A stretch of 64,000 nucleotides of DNA from the NCBI GenBank assembly GCA_016699675.1, contig CP064985.1, forward strand, positions 1,488,001-1,552,000, written 5' to 3'. How positions within the stretch are numbered: the stretch's first letter is position 1; the number at the start of each line of letters is the position of its first letter. This DNA comes from Austwickia sp. (GTDB lineage Bacteria > Actinomycetota > Actinomycetes > Actinomycetales > Dermatophilaceae). The position numbers and the translations under genes were made by a program. The notes under the pieces are model-generated. The model saw nothing but the letters and a program-made list of their open reading frames with translations. It had not been told where the DNA came from and did not search any database. Below, piece by piece: positions 16,484 through 25,173 of this stretch.

Positions 16484-17886
16484 GTGAAGCACACTACCCG
16501 GATCTACCCCAGAATCAAGGTCGACGCGGCCACCGTTCCGGCGGTTGCCCAGGCCGGTGGGGCGCTGCTGGCCCAGACTGCGACAGTGTCGGGGCTGGCC
16601 GCGACGTTGAGCGCCGCGCTGACGCCGTGGCGTAAGCCGTTGGCGCGGCACGATCCGGCCAAGGTGCTACTCGACCTGGCGATCACGCTGGCCCTGGGTG
16701 GGGACGCCTGCCGCGACGTAACGTTGTTACGAGTCGAGCCCGCCCTGTACGGGCCGGTCGCTTCCGATGCGACGATTAGCCGGACGATCGCGTCCCTGAC
16801 CTCGCAGGTCACCGCCGTGGAGAAGGCCGTGGCCGCGCCCGAACCGCGGCCCGCGCCCACGTGTGGCATCGGGCCGGAACCCATGCCCCGAACCACGCAG
16901 CCTCAGCAACCGATCCGCTGGTCATCGACCTTGACGCGACGCTGATCACGGCCCACTCCGAGAAGGAGAACGCCGCCGCCACGTTCAAACATGGCTACGG
17001 CTTCCACCCGCTGTGCGCCTTCCTCGACCACGGCAAGACGGGCACCGGCGAACCGCTCGGCATGCTGCTGCGAGCGGGGAACGCTGGGTCGAACACGGCC
17101 GCTGACCACATCGCCGTGACCAAGACGGCGCTGGCGGCGGTGCCCGGGATCAACCCCTCCCGGCCCGGCAAGAAAGTCTTGATCCGCACCGACGGCGCCG
17201 GTGGCACCCGGGAGTTCCTGACCTTCCTGGACCGGCGCGGCCTGTCGTACTCCATCGGGTACACCCTGCCCACCAGCACGCCCCAGCTGTACGCGCTGAT
17301 CCCCGAGACCGCCTGGCAGGTCGCCCTCGACGCCGACGGCGACGTCCGGGACGGCGCGGCCGTCGTCGAGCTCACCGACCTCCTCGCGGCTAAGGGTCTC
17401 CTCACGGGGTACCCGGCCGGGATGCGGGTCATCGTCCGACGCGAACGACCCCACCCCGGCGCCCAACTCCGCTTCACCGACGTCGAGGGGTACCGGCTGA
17501 CCGCTTTCGTCACCAACACGACCCGTGGGCAACTGGCCGACCTGGAACTACGCCACCGGCGCCGGGCCCGCTGCGAAGACCGGATCCGCATCGCCAAAGA
17601 CACCGGCCTGACCAACCTGCCCCTGCAGGGCTTCGCCCAGAACCGAATCTGGCTCCTGATCGTGCAACTCGCGAACGACCTGATCGCGTGGATGGGCATG
17701 CTGGCCTTCACCAGCACCGATGCCCGCCGCTGGGAACCCAAGACGCTACGGCTGCGGCTCTTCACCATCGCAGCCACCCTGGCCCACACCGGTAGGCAAC
17801 GCCTGCTCCACGTCAAGGTCACGGCGCCCTGGGCGGGACTCTTCACCACCGGATGGGACCGCCTCGCGATCCTGGCCCCGCCCTGA
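16484..17886 (+). pseudogene. IS1380-family transposase with one frameshift (element B)
   Basis: The N-terminal part starts at GTG 16484 (VKHTTRIYPRIKVDAATVPA) and runs through the helix-turn-helix-like region to AVEKAVA. Near 16834-16841 one base appears to be missing (GCCGCGCCC), after which the correct frame is RTAARAHVWHRAG and then the catalytic domain (DPLVIDLDATLITAHSEKEN, VLIRTDGAGGTREFL, MRVIVRRERPHPGAQ). The C-terminal 340 residues are open and closely resemble element A. The shift point differs from the one in element A, which argues for independent decay rather than programmed frameshifting. Confidence 0.85.
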
Positions 17887-18059
17887 GCAACGCCACCACC
17901 CCGCCCCGACAACCCGCAACACAGCCCTCGTCCGTGGAAGACGACGCCCACCGGAAGCGCCGCCCCGGGACATTGTCATACCCACCGGCCAGAATCAGCC
18001 CCACCGAGGCGTCAACGACGGCCCGGCCCCCACCAGCAAGCCCCCATGCAACATCCGGG

Positions 18060-18236
18060 CTAGCCTTCCACGCCGGCGATCAGGCCCAGGTCGACGCCCT
18101 CACCGCCGCTGCCGCCGAGAACGGTTGGGCACTCATGTTCGCCGACAAACACCCCCACGCCGGCGGCCCGCAGACCTACGCCGCCTACCTATCGAACACC
18201 GACGGCCACGAAGTCGAGCTCACCGCGAGCAACCCC
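18060..18236 (+). pseudogene. C-terminal fragment of a VOC (glyoxalase/dioxygenase-fold) protein
   Basis: 59 codons (LAFHAGDQAQVDALTA... MFADKHPHAGGPQTYAAYL ... HEVELTA) are the last part of a vicinal-oxygen-chelate domain. The N-terminal part is missing: the fragment begins exactly at the CTAG end of IS1380 element B. It runs in frame into an IS3 orfA remnant at its other side. This is the only trace of the original non-IS gene content of the island. Confidence 0.7.
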
Positions 18237-18257
18237 GTAAAACTCACCCATCCACAG

Positions 18258-18392
18258 GTCTTGACGATTCCTCCGGCCGAGGAGCTCAAACGGCTCAAGC
18301 GGGAAGTGGCCGAGCTGCGGCGGGCGAACGAGATACTCAAGGCAGCAGCGATTTTCTTCGGGGCCGAGCTCGACCGGCCCAGGAGACGGTGA
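18258..18392 (+). pseudogene. IS3 orfA, C-terminal remnant
   Basis: The residues EELKRLKREVAELRRANEIL form the leucine-zipper region of an IS3 OrfA, ending AELDRPRRR. The helix-turn-helix half is absent. Its stop overlaps the orfB start (GTGA), as in intact IS3 elements where a -1 shift produces OrfAB. Confidence 0.75.
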
Positions 18393-18847
18393 TTCGGTTC
18401 ATCGCCGAACACAAGGACCACCAGGTGACCGACCCCGCTACCGGCGGGGTCGGTCTCGTCTGGGGAGTCGAGCCCATGTGCGCCGTGCTGTCCGAGCACG
18501 GCGTCAAGATCAGCCCCTCGACCTACTATGAGTGGGTCGCCAAGAAGCCCACCAGACGGCAGCTGCGTGACGAGGAGATCGTCACGGCGATCCTCCAGTT
18601 GCGGGAGCGCAACAAGCTCAACAAGCGGCTGGGGTCCAGGAAGATGTGGATCAAACTCCGCGGCGAGGGCCATGACGTCGCCCGGTGCACGATCGAGCGG
18701 CTCTACCGTGAGAACGGCTGGGAGGGCGCCCGCTACGGGTCGCACAAGACCACCCGGCCGGACGAGACTCATGACCGCCATCCTGACCTCGTCGATCGGG
18801 ACTTCGCCCCGTCCGCACCGAACCGCTTGTGGGTCGCCGACTTCACG
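18389..18847 (+). pseudogene. IS3 orfB, 5' piece (split by IS110)
   Basis: From GTG the product reads VIRFIAEHKDHQV, includes the HTH_21 region (YRENGWEGARYGSHKTTRPD) and stops right after the first catalytic Asp (LWVADFT). The following codons TAC GTC are found at 20406, 1.56 kb further on, in the same phase. Removing the IS110 element restores a continuous orfB. Confidence 0.85.
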
Positions 18848-18849
18848 TA

Positions 18850-19144
18850 ATGGTGGAGCCACCCGGGGTGGCGGCTCCTGGCAGGGGCCACTGAGATTTC
18901 ACTGACCCGTAGGGTCGATGCTGGTGGTGAGCTGCTGGCGGGTGTCCACTCACCTGTGCTTCATCAAGGCTCGGCCGTGCCGAGGTTTCTCAACGTAGAC
19001 GGTGGCCCTGCCAGTTGCCCGGGACCAGATCATCGGCTTGTGAGATGCCGCGCCATTGAGCGCTTCCATTAGGTCGCCGTGCTCGTCCCGATGCTCATCA
19101 CCGGTCCGACCGTCGGACCGCGTGGAAGGGACGAGGAGAAGTGG
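18850..19144 (+). ncRNA. Structured non-coding left end of the IS110 element (candidate bridge RNA)
   Basis: 295 bases with no gene. Several strong stems are visible: CTCGGCCGTGCCGAG, GGTCCGACCGTCGGACC (ending 36 bases before the transposase start) and AGCCACCC...GGTGGCGGCT near the left edge. IS110-group elements are known to express a bridge RNA from this position, whose loops pair with donor and target DNA. I infer such an RNA here; the exact ends and loops cannot be fixed by eye. Confidence 0.5.
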
Positions 19145-20371
19145 ATGGCACCTGTCACCGTCGGCATCGACTGGGCTGAGGGGCATCACGACGTCGCTGT
19201 CATGGACGAGGCCGGCGCCGTCGTCGGCAAGACCCGGATCGACACCGGCGTCGCCGGTTTCACCGAGCTGCTCGCGTTGATCGCCGAGCACGGCGGTACG
19301 CCCGAGCAGACCCCGGTCGGCATCGAGACCGACAAGAACCTGCTCGTTGTCGCGCTCGTTGCTGCCGGGTTCACCGTGTACCCGCTGAACCCGCGCGCCG
19401 TGGCCCGCTACCGGGAGAGACACTCCCAGTCCGGGCGAAAGTCCGACGCCCGCGACGCCGCGCTGCTCGCCGACGTGTTGCGCACCGACCGTCACCTGCA
19501 CCGCCCGATGCCCGCGATCAGCGAGCAAGGGCTGGCGCTGAAGGCGTTGGCGCGCCAGCACCAGGAAGCGATCTGGGCATGGCACGACGTCCTCAACCGG
19601 CTGCGATCGCTGCTGATGGAGTACTACCCCCAAGCACTCCTGGCCTTCCCGAACCTCAAGCACAAGGCCGCGATCGAGGTCCTGGGCCTTGCCTCCAGCC
19701 CGAGCAGCGCCAGGACGCTGACCCGCCGACGCCTCGTCGCGGCGCTGCATCGCTGCGGCCGACGCAACGACCCACCCCTGGTCGACCAGCTCCTCACGGC
19801 ACTACGCGCAGACGGCCTCGCCCAGCCACCCGCCGTCGAAGCTGCCCTCGGCACAGCAGCCGCCCAGCTGATCGCTGTGGCCAAGACGATGAGCGCCGGT
19901 GTCGACGAGCTCGAAGCCGCCCTGACAGCAGCGTTCGCCGAACACCCCCAGGCCGCGATCGTGGCCAGCGCACCAGGACTGGGGCCAGTCCTGGCCGCGC
20001 GCGTCTTGGCCGAGATCGGCGACGACCCCACCCGATTCCCCACCGCTGCTGCGCTGCGCTGCTACGCGGGCACCGCACCCGTGACCAGGTCGTCCGGCCG
20101 CTCCCACTACGTCAAGGCGCGCAAGGTCCGGAACAAGCGACTGGGCGACGCCTGCCACTGGTGGGCCTTCGCCACCCTGACCCGCTCGCCAGCAGCCCGA
20201 GCCCACTACGACGCCCGCCGCGCCGCCGGCGACCATCACAACGCCGCTCTGCGCAACCTCGCGAACAAGCTCCTCGGCAAGCTCTGGTGGTGCCTGACCC
20301 ACGGGCAGGAATGGGACGACGCGACCGCCTGGCCAGCGCACCCACGAGCCGCTCTGCCCGCGGCTGCCTGA
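19145..20371 (+). CDS. IS110-family transposase/recombinase (intact)
   Basis: 408 residues from ATG with GAGGAGAAG ahead; an in-frame GTG lies at 19127-19141 range upstream and is less likely. The N-terminal RuvC-like DEDD domain has VGIDWAEGHHDVAVMD (first Asp), VGIETDKNLL (Glu) and SGRKSDARDAALLAD (the Asp pair). The C-terminal Tnp_20 domain has IVASAPGLGPVLAARVLAEIGD and the catalytic serine region RCYAGTAPVTRSSGRSH. The gene is full length and has no disruption, so the element may be active. It is the youngest insertion in this part of the island, since it sits inside an older IS3 remnant. Confidence 0.93.
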   Translation: MAPVTVGIDWAEGHHDVAVMDEAGAVVGKTRIDTGVAGFTELLALIAEHGGTPEQTPVGIETDKNLLVVALVAAGFTVYPLNPRAVARYRERHSQSGRKSDARDAALLADVLRTDRHLHRPMPAISEQGLALKALARQHQEAIWAWHDVLNRLRSLLMEYYPQALLAFPNLKHKAAIEVLGLASSPSSARTLTRRRLVAALHRCGRRNDPPLVDQLLTALRADGLAQPPAVEAALGTAAAQLIAVAKTMSAGVDELEAALTAAFAEHPQAAIVASAPGLGPVLAARVLAEIGDDPTRFPTAAALRCYAGTAPVTRSSGRSHYVKARKVRNKRLGDACHWWAFATLTRSPAARAHYDARRAAGDHHNAALRNLANKLLGKLWWCLTHGQEWDDATAWPAHPRAALPAAA

Positions 20372-20405
20372 GCCTGATGTTGACACCCCACTCGCGTGGG
20401 ATGTC

Positions 20406-20912
20406 TACGTCTCAACCTGGTCAGGGTGGGTGTACGTCGCGTTCGTGACCGACGCCTACGCCCGCCGGATCCTGGGCTGGCGATGCGGGACATCGATGAC
20501 GGCCCAGCTGGTCCTGGACGCCCTCGAGCAGGCCGTGTGGGCTCGGCAACGCGACGGGCGATCGCTGGATTCCGTTGTGGCACATACCGACCGCGGTTCG
20601 CAGTACGTCAGCATCCGCTACACCGAGCGGCTCGCCGAGGCGGGCATCGCCGCTTCGGTCGGGACCGTCGGTGACAGCTTCGACAATGCTCTGGCCGAGA
20701 CGGTCAACGGCCTGTACAAGACCGAGCTCATCAAGCCGCGCAAGCCGTGGAAGTCCGTCGACGACGTCGAGTACGCGACCGCCGAGTGGATCGACTGGTT
20801 CAACCACCGCCGGCTCTACGAGTACTGCGGCGACATCCCGCCCGTCGAGGCAGAGGACCTCTACTACGCTCGAATCCAAGCCCAGCAAGAGCTGGAGCCG
20901 TCAAACCAGTAA
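20406..20912 (+). pseudogene. IS3 orfB, 3' piece (split by IS110)
   Basis: Begins YVSTWSGWVYVAFVTDAYAR, in phase with the 5' piece, and contains the second catalytic Asp (VAHTDRGSQYVS) and the Glu (DNALAETVNGLYKTEL). It runs to the natural end of OrfB (QELEPSNQ). 26 bases on is the IS3 right end. Confidence 0.85.
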
Positions 20913-21007
20913 GTCTCCGGACATGCCGGGGCGGTTCACCTTCAGCAGTCCCACATCTGGGTTAAGGCGATAGTCCCTGGTCCCTGGCCTGAGTTCTCCC
21001 ACTTGGC

Positions 21008-22597
21008 TTAGTGACCCCTTGCGGCGGTGAGGATGGTTTGGGCGTGCACAGGGATCTCGGGCTCGAGGGTGAGTTGTTGACCGTTGATCTGGATGGTTGC
21101 CGAGCGGATGGTGCGCAGGGTCTGGACGATCTTCTTGATGGAGGTTCCGGTCGTCGAGGTGAGATAACGCGTGATGGCCAGGGCCGCGAACACAACTGTC
21201 ACGTGGGCCTCGATCGAGGCGCGTCGATGATGGAAGACGGGCCGGGCTCGAAGATCAGACTTCGTCATCCGAAAGGACGCCTCGACGTGCCATAGGTCGT
21301 GATAGGCGCTGATCACAGCTGCTCCGGCCATGGTGGCGACGTCAAGGTTGGTGACATAGCCTTTGAGGCCGGCGAGCTGACGGGCCCTGTCGATGGTGGC
21401 CTGATCCAGCACTTTCTCGGCGCCGCTGACCTTGAGGAACCGGGTCTTCCGCAACGGCGTGGCGCCGGTGGCGACCTTCTCGGCCTTGGCGATCTGAGCG
21501 TTGATCGTGCGGTCATCACGCTTCTGCCGCTTGAAGGACCACTGGTAGACGATGCGACGCTCCCGGGCTGCTTTCCCGGTGCCCATGATCCGCTTCGATT
21601 CCAGGATCTGCCCGTCGGTGAAGTAGTTGCCCTTCCGGGCGAAGTGTTCGGCCAGGTCATAGGGGGCCTTGGTCAGCCGCGACCCGACAATGAAGGAGAA
21701 CCCAGCGTCCTCCAACGCGTTCAGGTTGGCCGCAGACAGCATCCCGGCGTCGGCAACCACGATCATGTCCGTCACCCCGTGCCGCTGCTGGAATTGGTTC
21801 AGCATCGGGACCAGGGTCTTGGTTTCCGCGGCGTTGCCTTCGAACAGGCGCACCTCCAGGGGGAACCCACCCGGATCCACGAGCAGCCCGACCTGGACCT
21901 GGGGATCGACGCGATGCTCCTTACTCATCCCGACTTTGCGCAGGTCATCTTCGTTCTCGTTCTCGAAGTGCAATGTCGTAACGTCGAATATCACGAACGC
22001 GGCATGACCAGTGGTGGCAGCCGAGTGCGCCAGGGCGGCCGTGGCCAGCAGGCTGCGGTAATCACGATCCTGACAGCGTCGCAGGCACCGGTAGATCGTG
22101 TTCAACGACGGGGCGGCCACGCCAACCTCGCCCAGGACACGAACCGTGTCGGCCTTGGACGTGGGCTCGATGATCCGGGCGAGCACCATCGCGCGGAAGG
22201 TCTCATCCCCGATGACGTCGAACCCCAGATGGGTGTATGCGCAGGTCAGCACCTCCCACAACAGCAGCGCCGAGGTCGAGAGCACCCGACCCCCGCCGGC
22301 CACCATCCGGGGCCGACCCGAGGCTGCCTCCACCGGCAGGTGCGGTGCGCCGCCGGTGGTCCAGTCAGCGACATCGCTGATCCGCGACCCGACCCGCTCC
22401 AGCGGCCCCAGATCCAGGACCTGCTGCCCGGGACGCAGACGATCCTCTGCGGCCGCGACCAGCAGCTCCAGCTCGGCGTCGGTGTGCGCTGATCCCACGT
22501 GGTCAACCTCGACCACGTCGCGCCCCTGACGAGTGACGACCTGGACCGCGACTGCGCCGGACGCGGTCCGCACCTTGCGCATGTACCGAGACGCCAC
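21008..22597 (-). CDS. IS1634-type (IS4 superfamily) transposase, full length
   Basis: 529 residues from GTG. It has the N-terminal region typical for IS1634 transposases (YMRKVRTASGAVAVQVV), then the DDE domain: FVIFDVTTLHFENENEDDLR (first Asp), MIVVADAGMLSAANL (second Asp) and the YHDLWHVEASFRMTKSDLRARPV block (Glu and the YREK-like motif). No frameshift is visible. A 12-bp direct repeat (TTAGTGACCCCT) lies at its stop codon and again at 22625-22636. I could not identify terminal inverted repeats by eye. Confidence 0.9.
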   Translation of the reverse strand: MASRYMRKVRTASGAVAVQVVTRQGRDVVEVDHVGSAHTDAELELLVAAAEDRLRPGQQVLDLGPLERVGSRISDVADWTTGGAPHLPVEAASGRPRMVAGGGRVLSTSALLLWEVLTCAYTHLGFDVIGDETFRAMVLARIIEPTSKADTVRVLGEVGVAAPSLNTIYRCLRRCQDRDYRSLLATAALAHSAATTGHAAFVIFDVTTLHFENENEDDLRKVGMSKEHRVDPQVQVGLLVDPGGFPLEVRLFEGNAAETKTLVPMLNQFQQRHGVTDMIVVADAGMLSAANLNALEDAGFSFIVGSRLTKAPYDLAEHFARKGNYFTDGQILESKRIMGTGKAARERRIVYQWSFKRQKRDDRTINAQIAKAEKVATGATPLRKTRFLKVSGAEKVLDQATIDRARQLAGLKGYVTNLDVATMAGAAVISAYHDLWHVEASFRMTKSDLRARPVFHHRRASIEAHVTVVFAALAITRYLTSTTGTSIKKIVQTLRTIRSATIQINGQQLTLEPEIPVHAQTILTAARGH

Positions 22598-22708
22598 CCC
22601 CCAAGGCTAGCCACGCCCGCATTATTAGTGACCCCTCCAGCATCACCTGGGCCACAAACCCGCAGATCAGCCCGCTGCCTTCAGTCAGCGATCAGCGACT
22701 GGGTGAAC

Positions 22709-23305
22709 TCAGGTGGAGACTGCCAGGGGCTCCTCTCGCGTGCGCCAGCCGGCGACCGTGGTGATCTGGGCGCCGGTCAGCGGGCGTCGGGCGTCGATCC
22801 CGAGGTCGGCCACGCGTAAGAGCGCGGTCAGAGCGTTGATCGTGGCGGTGCGCTCGGTGCTCATGTGGTCTCGGGCGGCGAGCAGGACGCGGACAGCCGC
22901 CCGGACCCCGTCGTCGGCCCGCGGGTGGCGCAGCGCTGTGACCTGCAACGGGAGGGCTGCTGCGGCGATGCGGCGGGCGTCCAGCGGGTCGGATTTGCCG
23001 ATGCCGCGGTCGGCGCGCGCGTTCATCCGTGGCGCTTCGACGACCTCGTAGCCGGCGTCGGCCACGACGCGGGCCAGCCGCGCCCCGTAAGTGCCGGTGC
23101 CCTCGATGACCCACAGGACCGCCACGTCGCCGCCGGTGCGGCGCGCGACAAACGCGACAGCCCGTGCAAGCCCGGCCGTCGTGGCCGGGAACTGGCCCTC
23201 GTCGAGCAGCTCGCCCTGCGGGCAGACCAGGATCGAGAGGGCGTGGTTGCGGGCGTGGGTGTCCACGCCGATGACGAACGGATGTGAATGCGCGACGATG
23301 GCCAT
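22709..23305 (-). pseudogene. IS110-family transposase, N-terminal fragment
   Basis: 198 residues from an ATG with GAGGAAGGAAC ahead. The RuvC-like DEDD domain is present (FVIGVDTHARNHALSI, VIEGTGTYGARLA, RGIGKSDPLDARRIA), but the protein stops at TREEPLAVST, before the C-terminal Tnp_20 domain with its serine. It is not closely related to the intact IS110 transposase at 19145. The 3' part was lost, probably when the IS1634-type element or a deletion arrived. Confidence 0.8.
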
Positions 23306-23440
23306 GGCGATCGTTGTTCCTTCCTCGAGACGGGGCGTGGTCACGGTCGCCGAGCGGCCGGTACCGGTCCGGGAAGAAGTCACATCGGGGCAAATCTGTG
23401 ATGAGCCACGGCTCGCGGGCCGGGCAATCTCCTGATGAGG

Positions 23441-24793
23441 TCACCGAGGTGGGCCGGACGGTGCCGGCCGCGCCGATCCGAGCGGACAATTCAACGGGAA
23501 GACACCGCCCGAGGCGGGCCAATTGCTTCGAGAGTCACGCCCGGGCCGGAACGACCAGCTCCATCCTGACCAGCCAGTCCCAGACCAGCCAGGTCCCACA
23601 CTCACAGACGCCTCGGTGGGGCCGTTGCTGGTGCCGGGTCGGTCGAAGAACGCCAGAATGTCGCCGGCGCGCTTCTTCAGCGTGCGGCCCAGCGTGATGA
23701 CCTCGGTCAGCTCGCGCGGTACGCGACTGCTGATGGCCGTGATCAGCGCCTGCATGGCGGCCTTGCCGGCGGCCCGTTCGGGGTCGCGGTAGGCGGCGAT
23801 CATCCGCTGGTAGATGCCCCAGGTCGCTTCGACCTCGGCGTGCTCGACGACCGCAAAGAGCGCCTGCAGGCGCTGCTGCTGTCGGTCGGTGAGCAGGTCA
23901 GCGCCGGTGTGCAGAGTCCGCCGCGCTCGATACAGCGGGTCGCCTTTGCGGCCACGGCGGCCGTGCAGGTCGACCTGGACCCGGCGGCGGCACCGGTCCA
24001 GCGCATCCCCGGCCAACCGGACCACGTGGAAGGGGTCCAGCACAGCGACGGCGTCGGGCAGTTCCTCGGTGGTGGCGGTCTTGAACCCGGTGAACCCGTC
24101 CATCGCGACTACCTCGACGGCGGCCCGCCAGGAGGGGTCTCGCGCGGCGAGCCAGGTCGTGAACACGGCGGTGGAACGGCCTTCGACCATGTCGAGCAGC
24201 CGGGCCGGTCCGGTGCCGTCGCGGATGGGGGTCAGGTCGATGATGACGGTGACGTACTTCTCGCCGCGGCGGGTGTGCCGCCAGACGTGCTCATCGACCC
24301 CGATGACGGCGACGCCGGCGAAACGGGACGGGTCGTTGATGAGCAGCCGCCGTCCCTCGTCCAGGACCGCAGTGTTGGCGGTGTGCCAGGCGACCGCCAG
24401 GGCCTCGGCGATGCGAGCAATGCTCAGGTGATGCACGACCAGCGCGGTCAGCGCCCAGGTAAGCCCGGACCGGGACAGCTTGGCGCGGGGATCGGCCGCC
24501 GCAGCGGTGTCCTGACGCCACACCCGTCCGCAGCCAGAGCACCGAAAGCGTCGGACGCGGATGAGCAGCACGGTCGGTCGCCACCCGAACGGCTCATGAG
24601 CCAGCTTCCGGGTGACCGACCCGCGCGGGATCCCTTCGCAGCCGCACCGCCGGCACCAGTTGTCCGCCTCGATCACCCGGCAGGCCAGGATGGCCTTGTC
24701 CGGGCGCAACTGTTGCCCCACGACGCGCAGGCCGAGCTGGTCAAGGCCGGTGAAGCTGTTCAGGTCGGGCTCGGTGAAGGTAGCGTCGGGCAC
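23441..24793 (-). pseudogene. ISL3-family transposase with replaced C-terminus
   Basis: From GTG (VPDATFTEPDLNSFTGLDQL) the protein has the zinc-binding N-terminus (CRRCGCEG... CSGCGRVW), a helix-turn-helix, and the DDE domain (VIGVDEHVWRH, VEVVAMDGFTGF, VLDPFHVVRLAGDAL, then DRPGTSNGPTEA). After GPTEA (about 23609) the sequence departs from the family: the expected INGRLEHLRG-type block is missing and a Gly/Trp/Ser-rich tail of about 55 residues follows. The 3' end of the element has been lost, so it is probably inactive. Confidence 0.82.
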
Positions 24794-24888
24794 GTCGAGG
24801 TCTTCCGGACAAAGTGTGTAGGAACCTTCATCCTGCGAAGACCTCGACCCCCAGCCCTCAACGACGCGCCGACCCGCCATGGTCAGGG

Positions 24889-24913
24889 GCTACACCCTCA
24901 TTTGCGAAGAGCC
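24889..24913 (-). repeat. ISL3 left terminal inverted repeat
   Basis: Read from 24913 inwards the sequence begins GGCTCTTCGCAAATGAGGGT, a typical ISL3-family end. It abuts the IS1380 remnant that begins at 24914, so the ISL3 element inserted into that copy. Confidence 0.6.
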
Positions 24914-25055
24914 GGGATAGGGACCGCTACGCTTACTCACCTGGGAAGTGCCCTTCGAACCACGCGGATATCGGCCTAGACAATCGACATCCTCGCAGCT
25001 CAAGGGCACTTTTCACGTCACGGCACGCTCACCGCCGTGAAATCTCCGGGTTAGC
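24914..25055. mobile_element. 142-bp end of a further IS1380 copy
   Basis: This stretch repeats 16232-16373 of element A: the leader hairpin, the upstream region and the terminal CTCCGGGTTAG. It stops at TTAG (25051-25054) and is cut at its other side by the ISL3 end. It shows that a fourth IS1380-type copy once stood here. Confidence 0.85.
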
Positions 25056-25173
25056 ATTACCAGGCTTCTCGCCCCCTGGCTGGCTGACGGGCCAAGACCC
25101 CAGGAGACAACGGTGCCGCCGAGTATCTCCCCGAGGGCTTGCCGTGCCGCAGGCCATGCTGGGAGGCGCAGTG

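Larger units (their letters stand above)
16369..18063. mobile_element. IS1380-type element B, head to head with element A
   Basis: Ends: TTAGCCCGGAGATTTCAT reading in from 16369, and CTAGCCCGGATGTTGCAT reading in from 18063, matching at 14 of 18 positions. The left TTAG is shared with element A. The right flank differs by one base (CTAG), so either one flank has mutated or a rearrangement joined two insertions. It holds one plus-strand transposase gene. The right end interrupts a VOC-protein gene fragment. Confidence 0.75.
18848..20405. mobile_element. Complete IS110-family element inside IS3 orfB
   Basis: The limits follow from the interrupted orfB: ...TTC ACG ends at 18847 and TAC GTC resumes at 20406. 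There is no inverted terminal repeat and no obvious target duplication beyond a possible shared TA, as expected for IS110. The layout is a 295-base non-coding left end, a transposase gene, and a short right end (34 bases). Confidence 0.8.
18237..20938. mobile_element. IS3-family remnant interrupted by an IS110 element
   Basis: Only the C-terminal third of orfA, then orfB in two pieces, remain. The right terminus looks complete (end read inwards TGAACCGCCCCGGCATGTCC, from 20938). The left end and the N-terminal part of orfA are missing, replaced by VOC-gene sequence. Confidence 0.7.

Noticed and set aside
14680..17886. Programmed frameshifting in IS1380 elements A and B
   Set aside because: The shift points differ and no slippery heptamer with a following structure is obvious, so decay is preferred, though kept as a low-priority possibility in the findings.
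12960..25060. CRISPR array or tRNA-linked integrative element
   Set aside because: No regularly spaced direct repeats, no tRNA gene, no integrase, and no attachment-site duplication were seen; the content is IS elements only.
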